64,000 nt of DNA. It comes from Actinomyces gerencseriae DSM 6844. GTDB taxonomy: Bacteria > Actinomycetota > Actinomycetes > Actinomycetales > Actinomycetaceae. The number at the start of each line of letters is the position of its first letter. The stretch's first letter is position 1. The stretch lies in NCBI RefSeq assembly GCF_000429265.1, contig NZ_AUBN01000003.1:1-64000 (forward strand), given 5' to 3'. Below the pieces are notes generated by a model. That model made no database searches. It had not been told where the DNA came from and saw only the letters and a program-made list of their open reading frames with translations. Below are positions 16,509 to 23,882 of this stretch, piece after piece. Made by a program: the position numbers and the translations under genes.

Positions 16509-17810
16509 TCAGACCAGGCGGCCGGCCGGCGCGGAGGGGACCGCGTTCAGGAACGCCGGGGCCGCGAAGCCGGTCTCGGCGTAGGCGTCGACGACGGCCC
16601 GGGCGACGGCGCCGGCGGCGGTGGCGTCGATGAGCGCGATCGCGGAGCCTCCGAAGCCGCCGCCGGTCATCCGCGCCCCGTGGGCGCCGGCCGCCCGGGC
16701 CGCCTCCACGGCCGTGTCCAGCTCGGGACAGGTGCACTCGTAGTCGTCGCGCAGCGAGTCGTGGCTGGCGTCCATGAGGGCGCCGACCTCCTCCAGCTTC
16801 GCGCCGGCCAGCGGGCGGTCGTCGCGCAGCAGCGCGACGAGACGGCGGGTGCGCTCGATCTCGGTCACCACATGGCGGGTGCGCTTGACCAGCTCGTCGG
16901 CGTCCGCCTCGCCCGATCCCGACAGGCGGGTCAGGTGCGCGTCCAGCTCGCCCGGCGGGACGTCCGCCAGCAGGTCGACGCCGAGCACCCGGGCGGACCT
17001 CTCGCAGGAGGCTCGGCGCGCGCCGTACTGCCCGTCCACCAGGGAGTGCTTGGCCCTGGTGTCGATGACCAGCAGCGCCAGTCCGGCGGCGTCCAGGTCG
17101 AAGGGGACCTGCTCGACCGCGCCTGTGCGGCAGTCCAGTCTCAGGGCGTGCCCGGCGCGGCAGCGCAGGGAGGCGGACTGGTCCATCCCGCCCGTGGGCG
17201 CGCCCGCCACCTCGTTCTCCGCGCGTACGCAGGCCGTCACGAGGCGCGCGCGGCCGGCATCGTCGGGCGCATCCGCCGTGCCCGCCAGCCCGAGGCCGTT
17301 GACCTCGTCCAGGGCCACCGCGGTGGCGCTCTCCAGGGCGGCCGAGGAGGACAGGCCGCCGCCCAGGGGCACGCAGGAGTACAGGGCGGCGTCGAATCCC
17401 GACAACGGGCCCACCCCGTCGTGCTCCAGGGCCCAGGCCACGCCGGCGATGTAGGCGTTCCAGTTGCGCACCTCGCCGGGCGTCCCCTTGGGCCCGATGG
17501 CGTCCAGGTCCAGGACGTCGATGCTCTCCCGCGTCTGGGAGGACACGAGCCGGATCGTGCGGTCCGTGCGGCGCCGAAACGCCAGGTGGGCGCGGTGCGG
17601 CAGGGCGATGGGCAGGGCGAGCCCGCCGTTGTAGTCCGTGTGCTCGCCGATGATGTTGACGCGTCCCGGCGCGTACCAGACGCCGTCGGGCTCGCCGCCG
17701 AGGGTCTCGCGGAACAGGGTGGTGGCCGCGGTCACGCCCTCCTCGGGGCTCATGGCCGGGGAGAAGGCGGGGGCGCCGCTGGCGGTGGCGGGGGTCGGGG
17801 TGTCGTTCAT
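16509..17810 (-). CDS. galK: Galactokinase
   Basis: GalK phosphorylates galactose at C1 with ATP, the entry step of the Leloir pathway. The GHMP-kinase motifs are all present: PGRVNIIGEHTDYNGG (residues 49-63), the phosphate-binding PLGGGLSSSAALE, GMDQSASLRCRAGHAL, and the C-terminal GARMTGGGFGGSAIALI. The product is 433 residues, with a poorly conserved leader of about 25. ATG 17810 follows an AGGAG site; the frame continues upstream through the CRISPR-like array, which I exclude. No galT or galE is adjacent. Confidence 0.94.
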   Translation of the reverse strand: MNDTPTPATASGAPAFSPAMSPEEGVTAATTLFRETLGGEPDGVWYAPGRVNIIGEHTDYNGGLALPIALPHRAHLAFRRRTDRTIRLVSSQTRESIDVLDLDAIGPKGTPGEVRNWNAYIAGVAWALEHDGVGPLSGFDAALYSCVPLGGGLSSSAALESATAVALDEVNGLGLAGTADAPDDAGRARLVTACVRAENEVAGAPTGGMDQSASLRCRAGHALRLDCRTGAVEQVPFDLDAAGLALLVIDTRAKHSLVDGQYGARRASCERSARVLGVDLLADVPPGELDAHLTRLSGSGEADADELVKRTRHVVTEIERTRRLVALLRDDRPLAGAKLEEVGALMDASHDSLRDDYECTCPELDTAVEAARAAGAHGARMTGGGFGGSAIALIDATAAGAVARAVVDAYAETGFAAPAFLNAVPSAPAGRLV

Positions 17811-17869
17811 GGCGGGCTCCTGGTGCTGCGGGTCGGCGATGACGGGCTTCGAGCGCCATCCTGCCAGAG

Positions 17870-18019
17870 GACGGGCCCGCGCACGCGGGATCGCGCGTAC
17901 CAGTGGTGGCCCCGGAGCCCCAGAAGGAGAGACGGGCCCGCGCACGCGGGATCGCGCGGCGGGTAGCCTGCGTCTACGCCGACCTGGACGGGACGGGCCC
18001 GCGCACGCGGGATCGCGCG
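17870..18019 (+). CRISPR. CRISPR-like mini-array: three identical 28-bp repeats, two 33-bp spacers, no cas genes nearby
   Basis: Identical 28-bp repeats start at 17870, 17931 and 17992, giving a strict 61-bp period; the two spacers (17898-17930 and 17959-17991) are unrelated to each other. Each repeat holds the perfect hairpin CCCGCG-CA-CGCGGG followed by the eight bases ATCGCGCG, the same plan as type I-E repeats (hairpin plus 8-nt handle; 28/29-bp repeat and 32/33-bp spacer). No AT-rich leader and no cas gene is in the window. It occupies the promoter side of galK. A non-CRISPR intergenic repeat remains possible. Confidence 0.6.
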
Positions 18020-18124
18020 AGCCCGTCCGGGCCCGGGCGCGGGGCGGACGGCGAGCGGACGGCGGAGGACTGCACTTCGTGCGGTAGTGTCCCCCTGACA
18101 CGTCCCCGGCCCGACGGAGGTGAC

Positions 18125-18739
18125 ATGGACGTACCCGTGCCGACCCCCTTCCAGTGCGTCGTGGGGCTGACCATCCCCCTGCCGGAGCCCTGGGCGGCTC
18201 AGGTCCGGATCGTCCGCGCTGACGCCGGCGACCCGCTGGCCCGCGTCATCGCGCCGCACGTCACCCTGCTGCCGCCCACCGCCGTCGAGCGGGACGACGT
18301 GCCGGTCATCGCGGCGCATGTCGAGCAGGTGGCCGCCGGCACCGCGCCGTTCGTGGTGCGCGCGTGCGGGGTCGGCACTTTCCGCCCGGTCAGCCCCGTC
18401 GTCTACGTCGCGCTCATGGACGGCGGGCCCCAGTGCGACGCCCTCCAGCGGGCGCTGCGGGAGCGGGGCGGGCCCCTGGCCACGGCCCTGCGCTTCCCCT
18501 TCCACCCGCACATCACCCTCGCCCACGAGGTCGATGACGACGCCCTCGATGCGGCGGCCCGGGACGGCGCGGGCATCGACGCGCGCTTCGTGGTCGAGCG
18601 GATCCGCCTGCACCGTCTGGCCGACGACGGCTCCTGGCAGGTGCTGGCCGCCCCGGCGCTGGCCGGTCGGGCGCAGCGCGCGGGCACCGGGAGCGGGACG
18701 GCCGGGTCGGGCCGCGCACCCGCTAGCCTGGGGGCGTGA
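18125..18739 (+). CDS. 2H phosphoesterase / 2'-5' RNA ligase family protein
   Basis: The two HxTx motifs that define the 2H superfamily are present: HVTLLPP near residue 42 and HPHITLAHE near residue 126, spaced as in LigT/ThpR-like proteins of about 180 residues. Such enzymes hydrolyse cyclic phosphodiesters or join 2'-5' RNA ends; the physiological substrate here is unknown. A GGAGG ribosome site lies 4 bases before the ATG. It overlaps the mannose-1-phosphate guanylyltransferase gene by 4 bases, so they form an operon. The last 25 residues are unconserved. Confidence 0.85.
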   Translation: MDVPVPTPFQCVVGLTIPLPEPWAAQVRIVRADAGDPLARVIAPHVTLLPPTAVERDDVPVIAAHVEQVAAGTAPFVVRACGVGTFRPVSPVVYVALMDGGPQCDALQRALRERGGPLATALRFPFHPHITLAHEVDDDALDAAARDGAGIDARFVVERIRLHRLADDGSWQVLAAPALAGRAQRAGTGSGTAGSGRAPASLGA

Positions 18740-19911
18740 CCGACAAGCCGATCCACGCGATCATCCCCGCCGGCGGCGCCGGCACCCGGCTGTGGCCGCT
18801 CTCCAGGCGGCGCCGCCCCAAGTTCCTCCTCGACCTCACCGGCGCCGGCCGCACCCTCATCCAGGGCACGGTGGCGCGGCTGGAGCCCGTGGCCGCCACG
18901 ACGACGGTCGTCACCGGCGCCGCCCACGTGGCGGCGGTCGCCGATCAGCTGCCCGACGTTCCGCGCGAGAGCATCCTGGCCGAGCCCGCCCCCCGGGACT
19001 CCATGGCGGCCATCGCCCTGGCCGCCGGGGTCGTCGCCGGACGCCACGGCCGCGACGCCGTGGTCGGCTCCTTCGCCGCCGACCACGCCATCGCCGACGA
19101 GGCGGCCTTCGTCGACGCCGTCCGGCAGGCCGCCGCGCTGGCGCGCGAGGGATGGGTCGCGACCATCGGCATCGAGGCGACCGGTCCATCGACGGCCTTC
19201 GGCTACATCCACTCCGGCGAGGCCGTCGACGTGCCCGGGGCCCCCGACGGCCGCCGCGTGCTCGACTTCACCGAGAAGCCCGACGCCGCCACCGCGGCCG
19301 CCTACCTGGCCACGGGCGACTACCGCTGGAACGCCGGCATGTTCGTGGCCCGCGCGGACGTCCTGCTGGACCATCTCGCCGCCCGGAGGCCCCGGCTCGC
19401 CGCGGACGTCGAGGCGATCGCGGCCGCCTGGGACGCCCCCGCGCGCGAGGAGGTTCTCGCCGCGCTCTGGCCGGGCCTGGAGGGGATCTCCATCGACCAC
19501 GCCATCGCCGAGCCCGTGGCCGCGGCCGGGGGCGTGGCCACGGTGCCCGTCTCCATGGGCTGGGACGACGTCGGCGGCTTCGACTCCCTGGCGGCCCTCG
19601 TGGCCGCGCGCACCCGCGGGAGGGCCGACGGCGTCGCCGTGCTGGAGGGGATCATCGGCTCCGACAACGCTCCGGCCGACCCCGCGGACGGCTCCTCGGA
19701 CGGCGGGCCGGCGGCCGGGGTCGAGGCCGTGTCCTCGTCCGGTGCGCTCGTGGCCTCGACCACCGGACGCAGGATCGCCCTGCTGGGCGTGCCGGGCATC
19801 GTCGTCGTCGACACGCCGGACGCCCTGCTCGTGACGACTCCGGAGCGGGCCCAGGCGGTCAAGGACGTCGTCGATCGGCTGCGGGCCGAGGGGCGCGACG
19901 AGCTCCTGTGA
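18736..19911 (+). CDS. manC: Mannose-1-phosphate guanylyltransferase
   Basis: The enzyme makes GDP-mannose from mannose-1-phosphate and GTP for mannosylated glycans. The nucleotidyltransferase signature IIPAGGAGTRLWPLSRRRRP is followed by KFLLDL; VGSFAADHAI, the sugar-binding FTEKPD, YRWNAGMFV and the C-terminal SMGWDDVGGFDSL are all as in the family. It has 391 residues with no C-terminal isomerase domain, so it is the monofunctional type. An insert near residue 310 (DNAPADPADGSSDGG) is low complexity. It starts at a GTG overlapping the preceding stop. Confidence 0.92.
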   Translation: MTDKPIHAIIPAGGAGTRLWPLSRRRRPKFLLDLTGAGRTLIQGTVARLEPVAATTTVVTGAAHVAAVADQLPDVPRESILAEPAPRDSMAAIALAAGVVAGRHGRDAVVGSFAADHAIADEAAFVDAVRQAAALAREGWVATIGIEATGPSTAFGYIHSGEAVDVPGAPDGRRVLDFTEKPDAATAAAYLATGDYRWNAGMFVARADVLLDHLAARRPRLAADVEAIAAAWDAPAREEVLAALWPGLEGISIDHAIAEPVAAAGGVATVPVSMGWDDVGGFDSLAALVAARTRGRADGVAVLEGIIGSDNAPADPADGSSDGGPAAGVEAVSSSGALVASTTGRRIALLGVPGIVVVDTPDALLVTTPERAQAVKDVVDRLRAEGRDELL

Positions 19912-19918
19912 CTCCTGC

Positions 19919-19942
19919 GGGCCTCCGCGAACGCCGAGGCCC
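19919..19942 (+). terminator. Stem-loop after manC
   Basis: GGGCCTC and GAGGCCC pair around a 10-base loop, 8 bases after the manC stop. No T-run follows. Modest stem, plausible terminator. Confidence 0.45.
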
Positions 19943-20023
19943 GTCGCCCCGCCCGCTCGGCCGGCTCGACCGGGTCCGGCCCGCGCGGCTGCTCCCGCGG
20001 GAGTCGTGCGGAGCGTTCTCGAC

Positions 20024-20052
20024 TTGAGAATTTCGGATGCCCGAAATAATCT
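20024..20052 (+). promoter_or_regulatory. Promoter of the metal-import operon with a palindromic operator in its spacer
   Basis: TTGAGA (-35) and TAATCT (-10) are separated by exactly 17 bp. That spacer starts with the perfect inverted repeat ATTTCGG-ATGC-CCGAAAT (20030-20047). A repressor bound there would block RNA polymerase. The palindrome does not look like the Zur box at 8066; a manganese regulator of the DtxR/MntR type is a reasonable guess. The predicted transcript start falls at or next to the ATG at 20061, so the mRNA is probably leaderless. Confidence 0.75.
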
Positions 20053-20060
20053 CGCCTCTC

Positions 20061-21269
20061 ATGAGAACCATGATCACCGGTCGGCGCCGCGCGGCGACCG
20101 CGCTCGCCTCCCTCGCCATCGCCGCGGCGGCCCTGCCCCTGACCGCCTGCAGCGCGTCCACGTCGTCGGGCACCGACGCCTCCACCATCAAGGCCGTGGC
20201 CTCCACCACCCAGATCTGCGACTACATCACCCAGCTCGCCTCCGGCGGCCAGGACGACGGCCTCTCCTTCGAGCGCACCGCGGCCGACGGCACCACCGAG
20301 CACATCGGCGCCGACGACGCCGGCGCCAAGACCCGTCTGAAGCTCACCTGCCTGCTCGCCCCCAACGCCTCCGCCCACGAGCACGACATGACCCCCGCCC
20401 AGTCCAAGGCCCTGTCCGAGGCCGACCTCTTCTTCGTCTCCGGGGTGGACCTGGAGCACTTCCTCGACGACGCCGTCACCTCCACCGGGTTCAAGGGCTC
20501 CATGGTCGTGACCTCCGGGGTGGCCGGCGCCGCGGACATCGACGACCTCGACGCCCAGAAGGCCGAGGAGAAGGACCTGCCGTACACCATCGACCGCGGC
20601 ACCGCCACGGTGGAGGTCGCCCGGTGGCCCTTCCCGCCCGAGGACGGCGAGAGCGAGCCCGAGTTCCGCTTCGACCCGCACGTGTGGACCTCGCCGAAGA
20701 ACGCCATCGCCCAGGTCACCAACATCGGCGCCGCCCTGGAGGAGGCCTCGCCCGAGTCCGCCGAGCTCCTGGGCTCCCACGTCCAGGCCTACGTCGACCG
20801 CCTGAACGACCTCGACGCCTGGGCCCGCACCAGCCTGGAGACCGTCCCCGCCGACAAGCGCGTCCTGTTCACCAGCCACGACGCCTTCGGCTACTTCTCC
20901 GCCGAGTACGGCGTGGCCTTCAAGGGCGCCGCCCTGTCCGACTTCAACGACCAGCAGGACGCCACCGCCCAGAAGATCCAGGACACCGCCGACGAGGTCA
21001 AGGCCTCCGGCGCCGTGGCGATCTTCGCCGAGAACTCCAACAACCCCAAGTCCGTCCAGAAGGTCGCCGAGGTCGCCGGCGTCAAGGCCATCATCGGGGA
21101 CGAGGCCCTGTACGGGGACTCGCTGGGCGACCCCGGCTCGGACGGCGAGACCTACATCGGCTCGATCCTCCACAACGTCACCAACCTCACCAAGGCCTGG
21201 GACGGCTCGGTCGCGGACATCCCGGACTCGCTGAAGGACTGGACGCCCATGCAGACGGAGGTTCGATGA
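20061..21269 (+). CDS. Metal (Mn or Zn) ABC transporter substrate-binding lipoprotein
   Basis: A lipoprotein signal ends LPLTAC with the lipidated Cys at residue 30. The mature part is a cluster 9 (TroA/ZnuA-type) binding protein: AHEHDMTPAQSKALSEADLF, DPHVWTSPKNAIAQ, FTSHDAFGYFSAEYGV and GDEALYGDSLG supply His, His, Glu/His and Asp ligands. It has no His-rich loop of the kind found in many zinc-specific members. ATG 20061 fits the promoter position; ATG 20070 is an alternative. It leads a four-gene operon with 4-bp overlaps throughout and captures the metal outside the membrane. Confidence 0.9.
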   Translation: MRTMITGRRRAATALASLAIAAAALPLTACSASTSSGTDASTIKAVASTTQICDYITQLASGGQDDGLSFERTAADGTTEHIGADDAGAKTRLKLTCLLAPNASAHEHDMTPAQSKALSEADLFFVSGVDLEHFLDDAVTSTGFKGSMVVTSGVAGAADIDDLDAQKAEEKDLPYTIDRGTATVEVARWPFPPEDGESEPEFRFDPHVWTSPKNAIAQVTNIGAALEEASPESAELLGSHVQAYVDRLNDLDAWARTSLETVPADKRVLFTSHDAFGYFSAEYGVAFKGAALSDFNDQQDATAQKIQDTADEVKASGAVAIFAENSNNPKSVQKVAEVAGVKAIIGDEALYGDSLGDPGSDGETYIGSILHNVTNLTKAWDGSVADIPDSLKDWTPMQTEVR

Positions 21270-22108
21270 CCGTCGACGGCGAGCCGGTCGTCGCTCTGGA
21301 GGAGGCGGCCTTCGCCTACGCCTCCCGCCCCGTCCTGACCGGGGTCACCGGAACCGTCGGGGCCGGTGAGGCCCTCGCCCTCATCGGCCCCAACGGGTCG
21401 GGCAAGACGACGCTCCTGCGCGGCCTGCTCGGCATGGTCCGGCTCGCCGCGGGGGCCCTGCGCGTGGTCGGCGCGGCGCCCGGCCGGGCGCCGCGCGGAT
21501 CGATCGGCTACGTCCCCCAGGTCGCCGACCTCGACCCGAGCTTCCCCGTCACCGTCCTGGACGTCGTCCTCATGGGCACGTACTCCCGCCTGGGTCTCCT
21601 GCGCCGCCCCGGACGCGAGGAGCGCCGGCGCTGCCGGGAGGCCCTGGAGGGCGTCGGGCTGGACGACCTGGCCTCCCGGCGCTTCGGCACGCTGTCGGGC
21701 GGCCAGCGCCAGCGCGTGCTCGTGGCCCGCTGCATCGCCGCCGACCCGCGTCTCATCCTCCTGGACGAGCCCTTCAACGGCCTCGACCAGCCCAACCGCA
21801 CCGCCCTGCTCGGCATCATCGAGCGGCTCAAGGAGCGCGGCATCGGTGTGGTCGTCTCCACCCACGACCTGGTTCTGGCCCGGCGGACCTGCGAGAAGGC
21901 CGCCCTGCTGGCCGGGCGGCAGATCGCCTTCGGGCCGCGCGAGGAGGTCCTGGTGCCCGCCCTGGTCGAGCAGGCCTACGGCGGGCCGGGCTCGGACCTC
22001 CTCATCGGGCTCGGTCCCCTCCCCGCCGCGCCGGGCGGCGGCGCGGCGGACAGCGACCGGGGGAACGACTCGGAGAGCATCCCGGGGAATGACGAGGAGA
22101 GGCCATGA
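21266..22108 (+). CDS. Metal ABC transporter ATP-binding protein
   Basis: The 280-residue ATPase has Walker A GPNGSGKTTLLRGLLG, Q-loop IGYVPQVADLDPSFPVTVLD (the Mn/Zn subfamily pattern), signature LSGGQRQRVLVARCI, Walker B LILLDEPFNGLD and switch histidine VVVSTHD. About 30 unconserved residues follow the domain. It starts at the ATG inside the ATGA overlap with the lipoprotein stop. It energises the two permeases that follow. Confidence 0.92.
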   Translation: MTVDGEPVVALEEAAFAYASRPVLTGVTGTVGAGEALALIGPNGSGKTTLLRGLLGMVRLAAGALRVVGAAPGRAPRGSIGYVPQVADLDPSFPVTVLDVVLMGTYSRLGLLRRPGREERRRCREALEGVGLDDLASRRFGTLSGGQRQRVLVARCIAADPRLILLDEPFNGLDQPNRTALLGIIERLKERGIGVVVSTHDLVLARRTCEKAALLAGRQIAFGPREEVLVPALVEQAYGGPGSDLLIGLGPLPAAPGGGAADSDRGNDSESIPGNDEERP

Positions 22109-23007
22109 CGGCCTTCGCCGATCTCGTCGAGGCCCTGCGGCTCCTGGCCGCCCGCGTGCCGGGCCTGGCCCCGCTCGCCTCCGCGCCCTACCTCTTCCGG
22201 CCGCTGCTCATGATCGTGCTGCTCGGCGGCGTGTGCGCCGTCGTCGGCACCCTGGTCAACCTGCGCGCCACCGAGTTCACCGCCGAGGCGATGGTCCACG
22301 CCGTCTTCCCCGGCATCGTGGCGGGCGCCGTCTACGGAGGCATCGACCGGATCGTCCCCGCGGCCGGCGCGGTGGCCGTGCTCGCCGCCGCCGTCCTGAC
22401 GTGGGTGACCCATCGCGCGACCCGCCGCTCCGCCTCCGAGGCGGGCACGGCCGTGGTCCTCACCGGTTTCTTCTCGATCGGGATCATCCTGTCTCTGGCC
22501 GAGGGGGACTTCTCCGGGCAGCTCGAGGCGCTCATGTTCGGCAGGCTCCTGGAGGTCACCGACCTGCGCCTGGCCCAGGCCGTCCTCATGTGCCTGATCG
22601 CCCTGGCCGCGGTGGCGGCGACCTGGAAGGAGCAGGTCGCCTACGCCTTCGACCCCATCGGGGCGAGGGCCGCCGGCATGCGCCTGCTCGTGCTCGACCT
22701 GGTGCTCAACATGGCCGTCGCCGCGGTCGTCGTCTCGGCGTCCACGGCGGTGGGCACGCTCCTGGTCATCGGGTACCTCGTCATACCCGGCGCCACCGGC
22801 CGCATCCTGGCCGGCCGGGTGCCCGCCATGGTGGCCGTGGCCCTCGGCGTGGGCGTCGGCGGCGGCTGGCTGGGGCTGCTGATCATGACCGCGCCGCTGC
22901 CCCGCCCGGTCTCGCCGCAGGCGGCGGTGGCCCTGACCATGACCGTCCTGTTCCTGGTGGCCGCGGCCCATCGCAGCGTGCGCCGCGCCGGAGCGGGGGC
23001 GGCATGA
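22105..23007 (+). CDS. Metal ABC transporter permease 1
   Basis: This ABC-3 family protein of 300 residues has about eight hydrophobic segments and the family signatures EFTAEAMVHAVFPGIVAGAV and GTLLVIGYLVIPGATGRIL. Two permease genes in tandem, as here, are common in actinobacterial and mycoplasmal metal importers and probably form a heterodimer. ATGA overlaps join it to the genes on both sides. Confidence 0.9.
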   Translation: MTAFADLVEALRLLAARVPGLAPLASAPYLFRPLLMIVLLGGVCAVVGTLVNLRATEFTAEAMVHAVFPGIVAGAVYGGIDRIVPAAGAVAVLAAAVLTWVTHRATRRSASEAGTAVVLTGFFSIGIILSLAEGDFSGQLEALMFGRLLEVTDLRLAQAVLMCLIALAAVAATWKEQVAYAFDPIGARAAGMRLLVLDLVLNMAVAAVVVSASTAVGTLLVIGYLVIPGATGRILAGRVPAMVAVALGVGVGGGWLGLLIMTAPLPRPVSPQAAVALTMTVLFLVAAAHRSVRRAGAGAA

Positions 23008-23882
23008 GCGTCAGCTGGGACGTCCTTGCCCTGCCGCTTCTCGAGGTGGTGCTCATGGGGGCGCTGGCCGGCGTCGTGGGGGCCCTGGCACTGGTTCACC
23101 GGCGGATCTTCTTCACCGAGTCCCTCACCCACGCCACCTTCCCCGGCGCGGTCGCGGGAGTGGTCGTGGCCGCGGCGCTGAGCCGCTCCCTGGCCGGTCA
23201 ACGGGCCGACTACGACCTGCTGACCGGCGCCCTGTTCATCGGCGCCGTGCTCATGTGCCTGCCCATGATCGCGCTCATGCGCTGGCTGTCGACCATCCCG
23301 GGGCTGACCTCCCAGTCGGCCGCGGGGATCGTGCTGACCTTCGGCTTCGCACTGGGCTACTTCCTGGTCAAGTGGTTCGCTCCGCTGCCGCTGAAGGTCG
23401 ACGGGTTCCTGACCGGGTCGGTCCTCAACATCGGCCTCGCGGACGTCGCCGTGACGACCGCGGTCCTCCTCGGGGCGCTCGCGGTCCTGGCGGTCGCCGG
23501 CCGTCTCCTGGCCTTCCACGGCTTCGACCCGGTCGGCTACCGGGCCGCCGGGCTGCGCAGTGGACCGGTCGAGGCGGTCCTGCTGATCCTGATCTGCCTG
23601 ACCATCGCGGCGCTGGTGCCGGCCGTCGGCACGATCCTGCCCATCGCCCTGGTCGCGGCGCCCGCCGCCGCGATCGCCCCGTGGTGCTCCTCGATGCGCG
23701 CCCTGGTGGCAGGGTCGGCGCTGCTGGGCGCCGCCACCTGCGTGGCGGGGATGTGGCTGGGAGTGTCCCTGGGCCTGTCGGTGGGCGGCGTCATCGCGGC
23801 GACGGCGGCCGCCGCCTACGTACTGGCCGCCGCCGTGCGCGCCCTCAGATGCCGAGTACTCCGTGCAGATCGGTCGTCATGA
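23004..23882 (+). CDS. Metal ABC transporter permease 2
   Basis: A second ABC-3 permease, 292 residues, with FFTESLTHATFPGAVAGVVV, PVGYRAAGLRSGPVEAVLL and the pore-side motif VGTILPIALVAAPAAAIAPW. It is similar in plan to permease 1 but clearly diverged. I start it at the ATG overlapping the previous stop; the open frame extends upstream only as a shadow. Its last 38 bases overlap the convergent phosphohexomutase gene, so no terminator separates them. Confidence 0.9.
   Translation: MSVSWDVLALPLLEVVLMGALAGVVGALALVHRRIFFTESLTHATFPGAVAGVVVAAALSRSLAGQRADYDLLTGALFIGAVLMCLPMIALMRWLSTIPGLTSQSAAGIVLTFGFALGYFLVKWFAPLPLKVDGFLTGSVLNIGLADVAVTTAVLLGALAVLAVAGRLLAFHGFDPVGYRAAGLRSGPVEAVLLILICLTIAALVPAVGTILPIALVAAPAAAIAPWCSSMRALVAGSALLGAATCVAGMWLGVSLGLSVGGVIAATAAAAYVLAAAVRALRCRVLRADRSS

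Noticed and set aside
20061-23882. Naming the importer znuABC as a zinc system
   Set aside because: There is no Zur-like box and no His-rich loop in the binding protein; metal choice between Mn and Zn cannot be settled from sequence, so no symbols were given.
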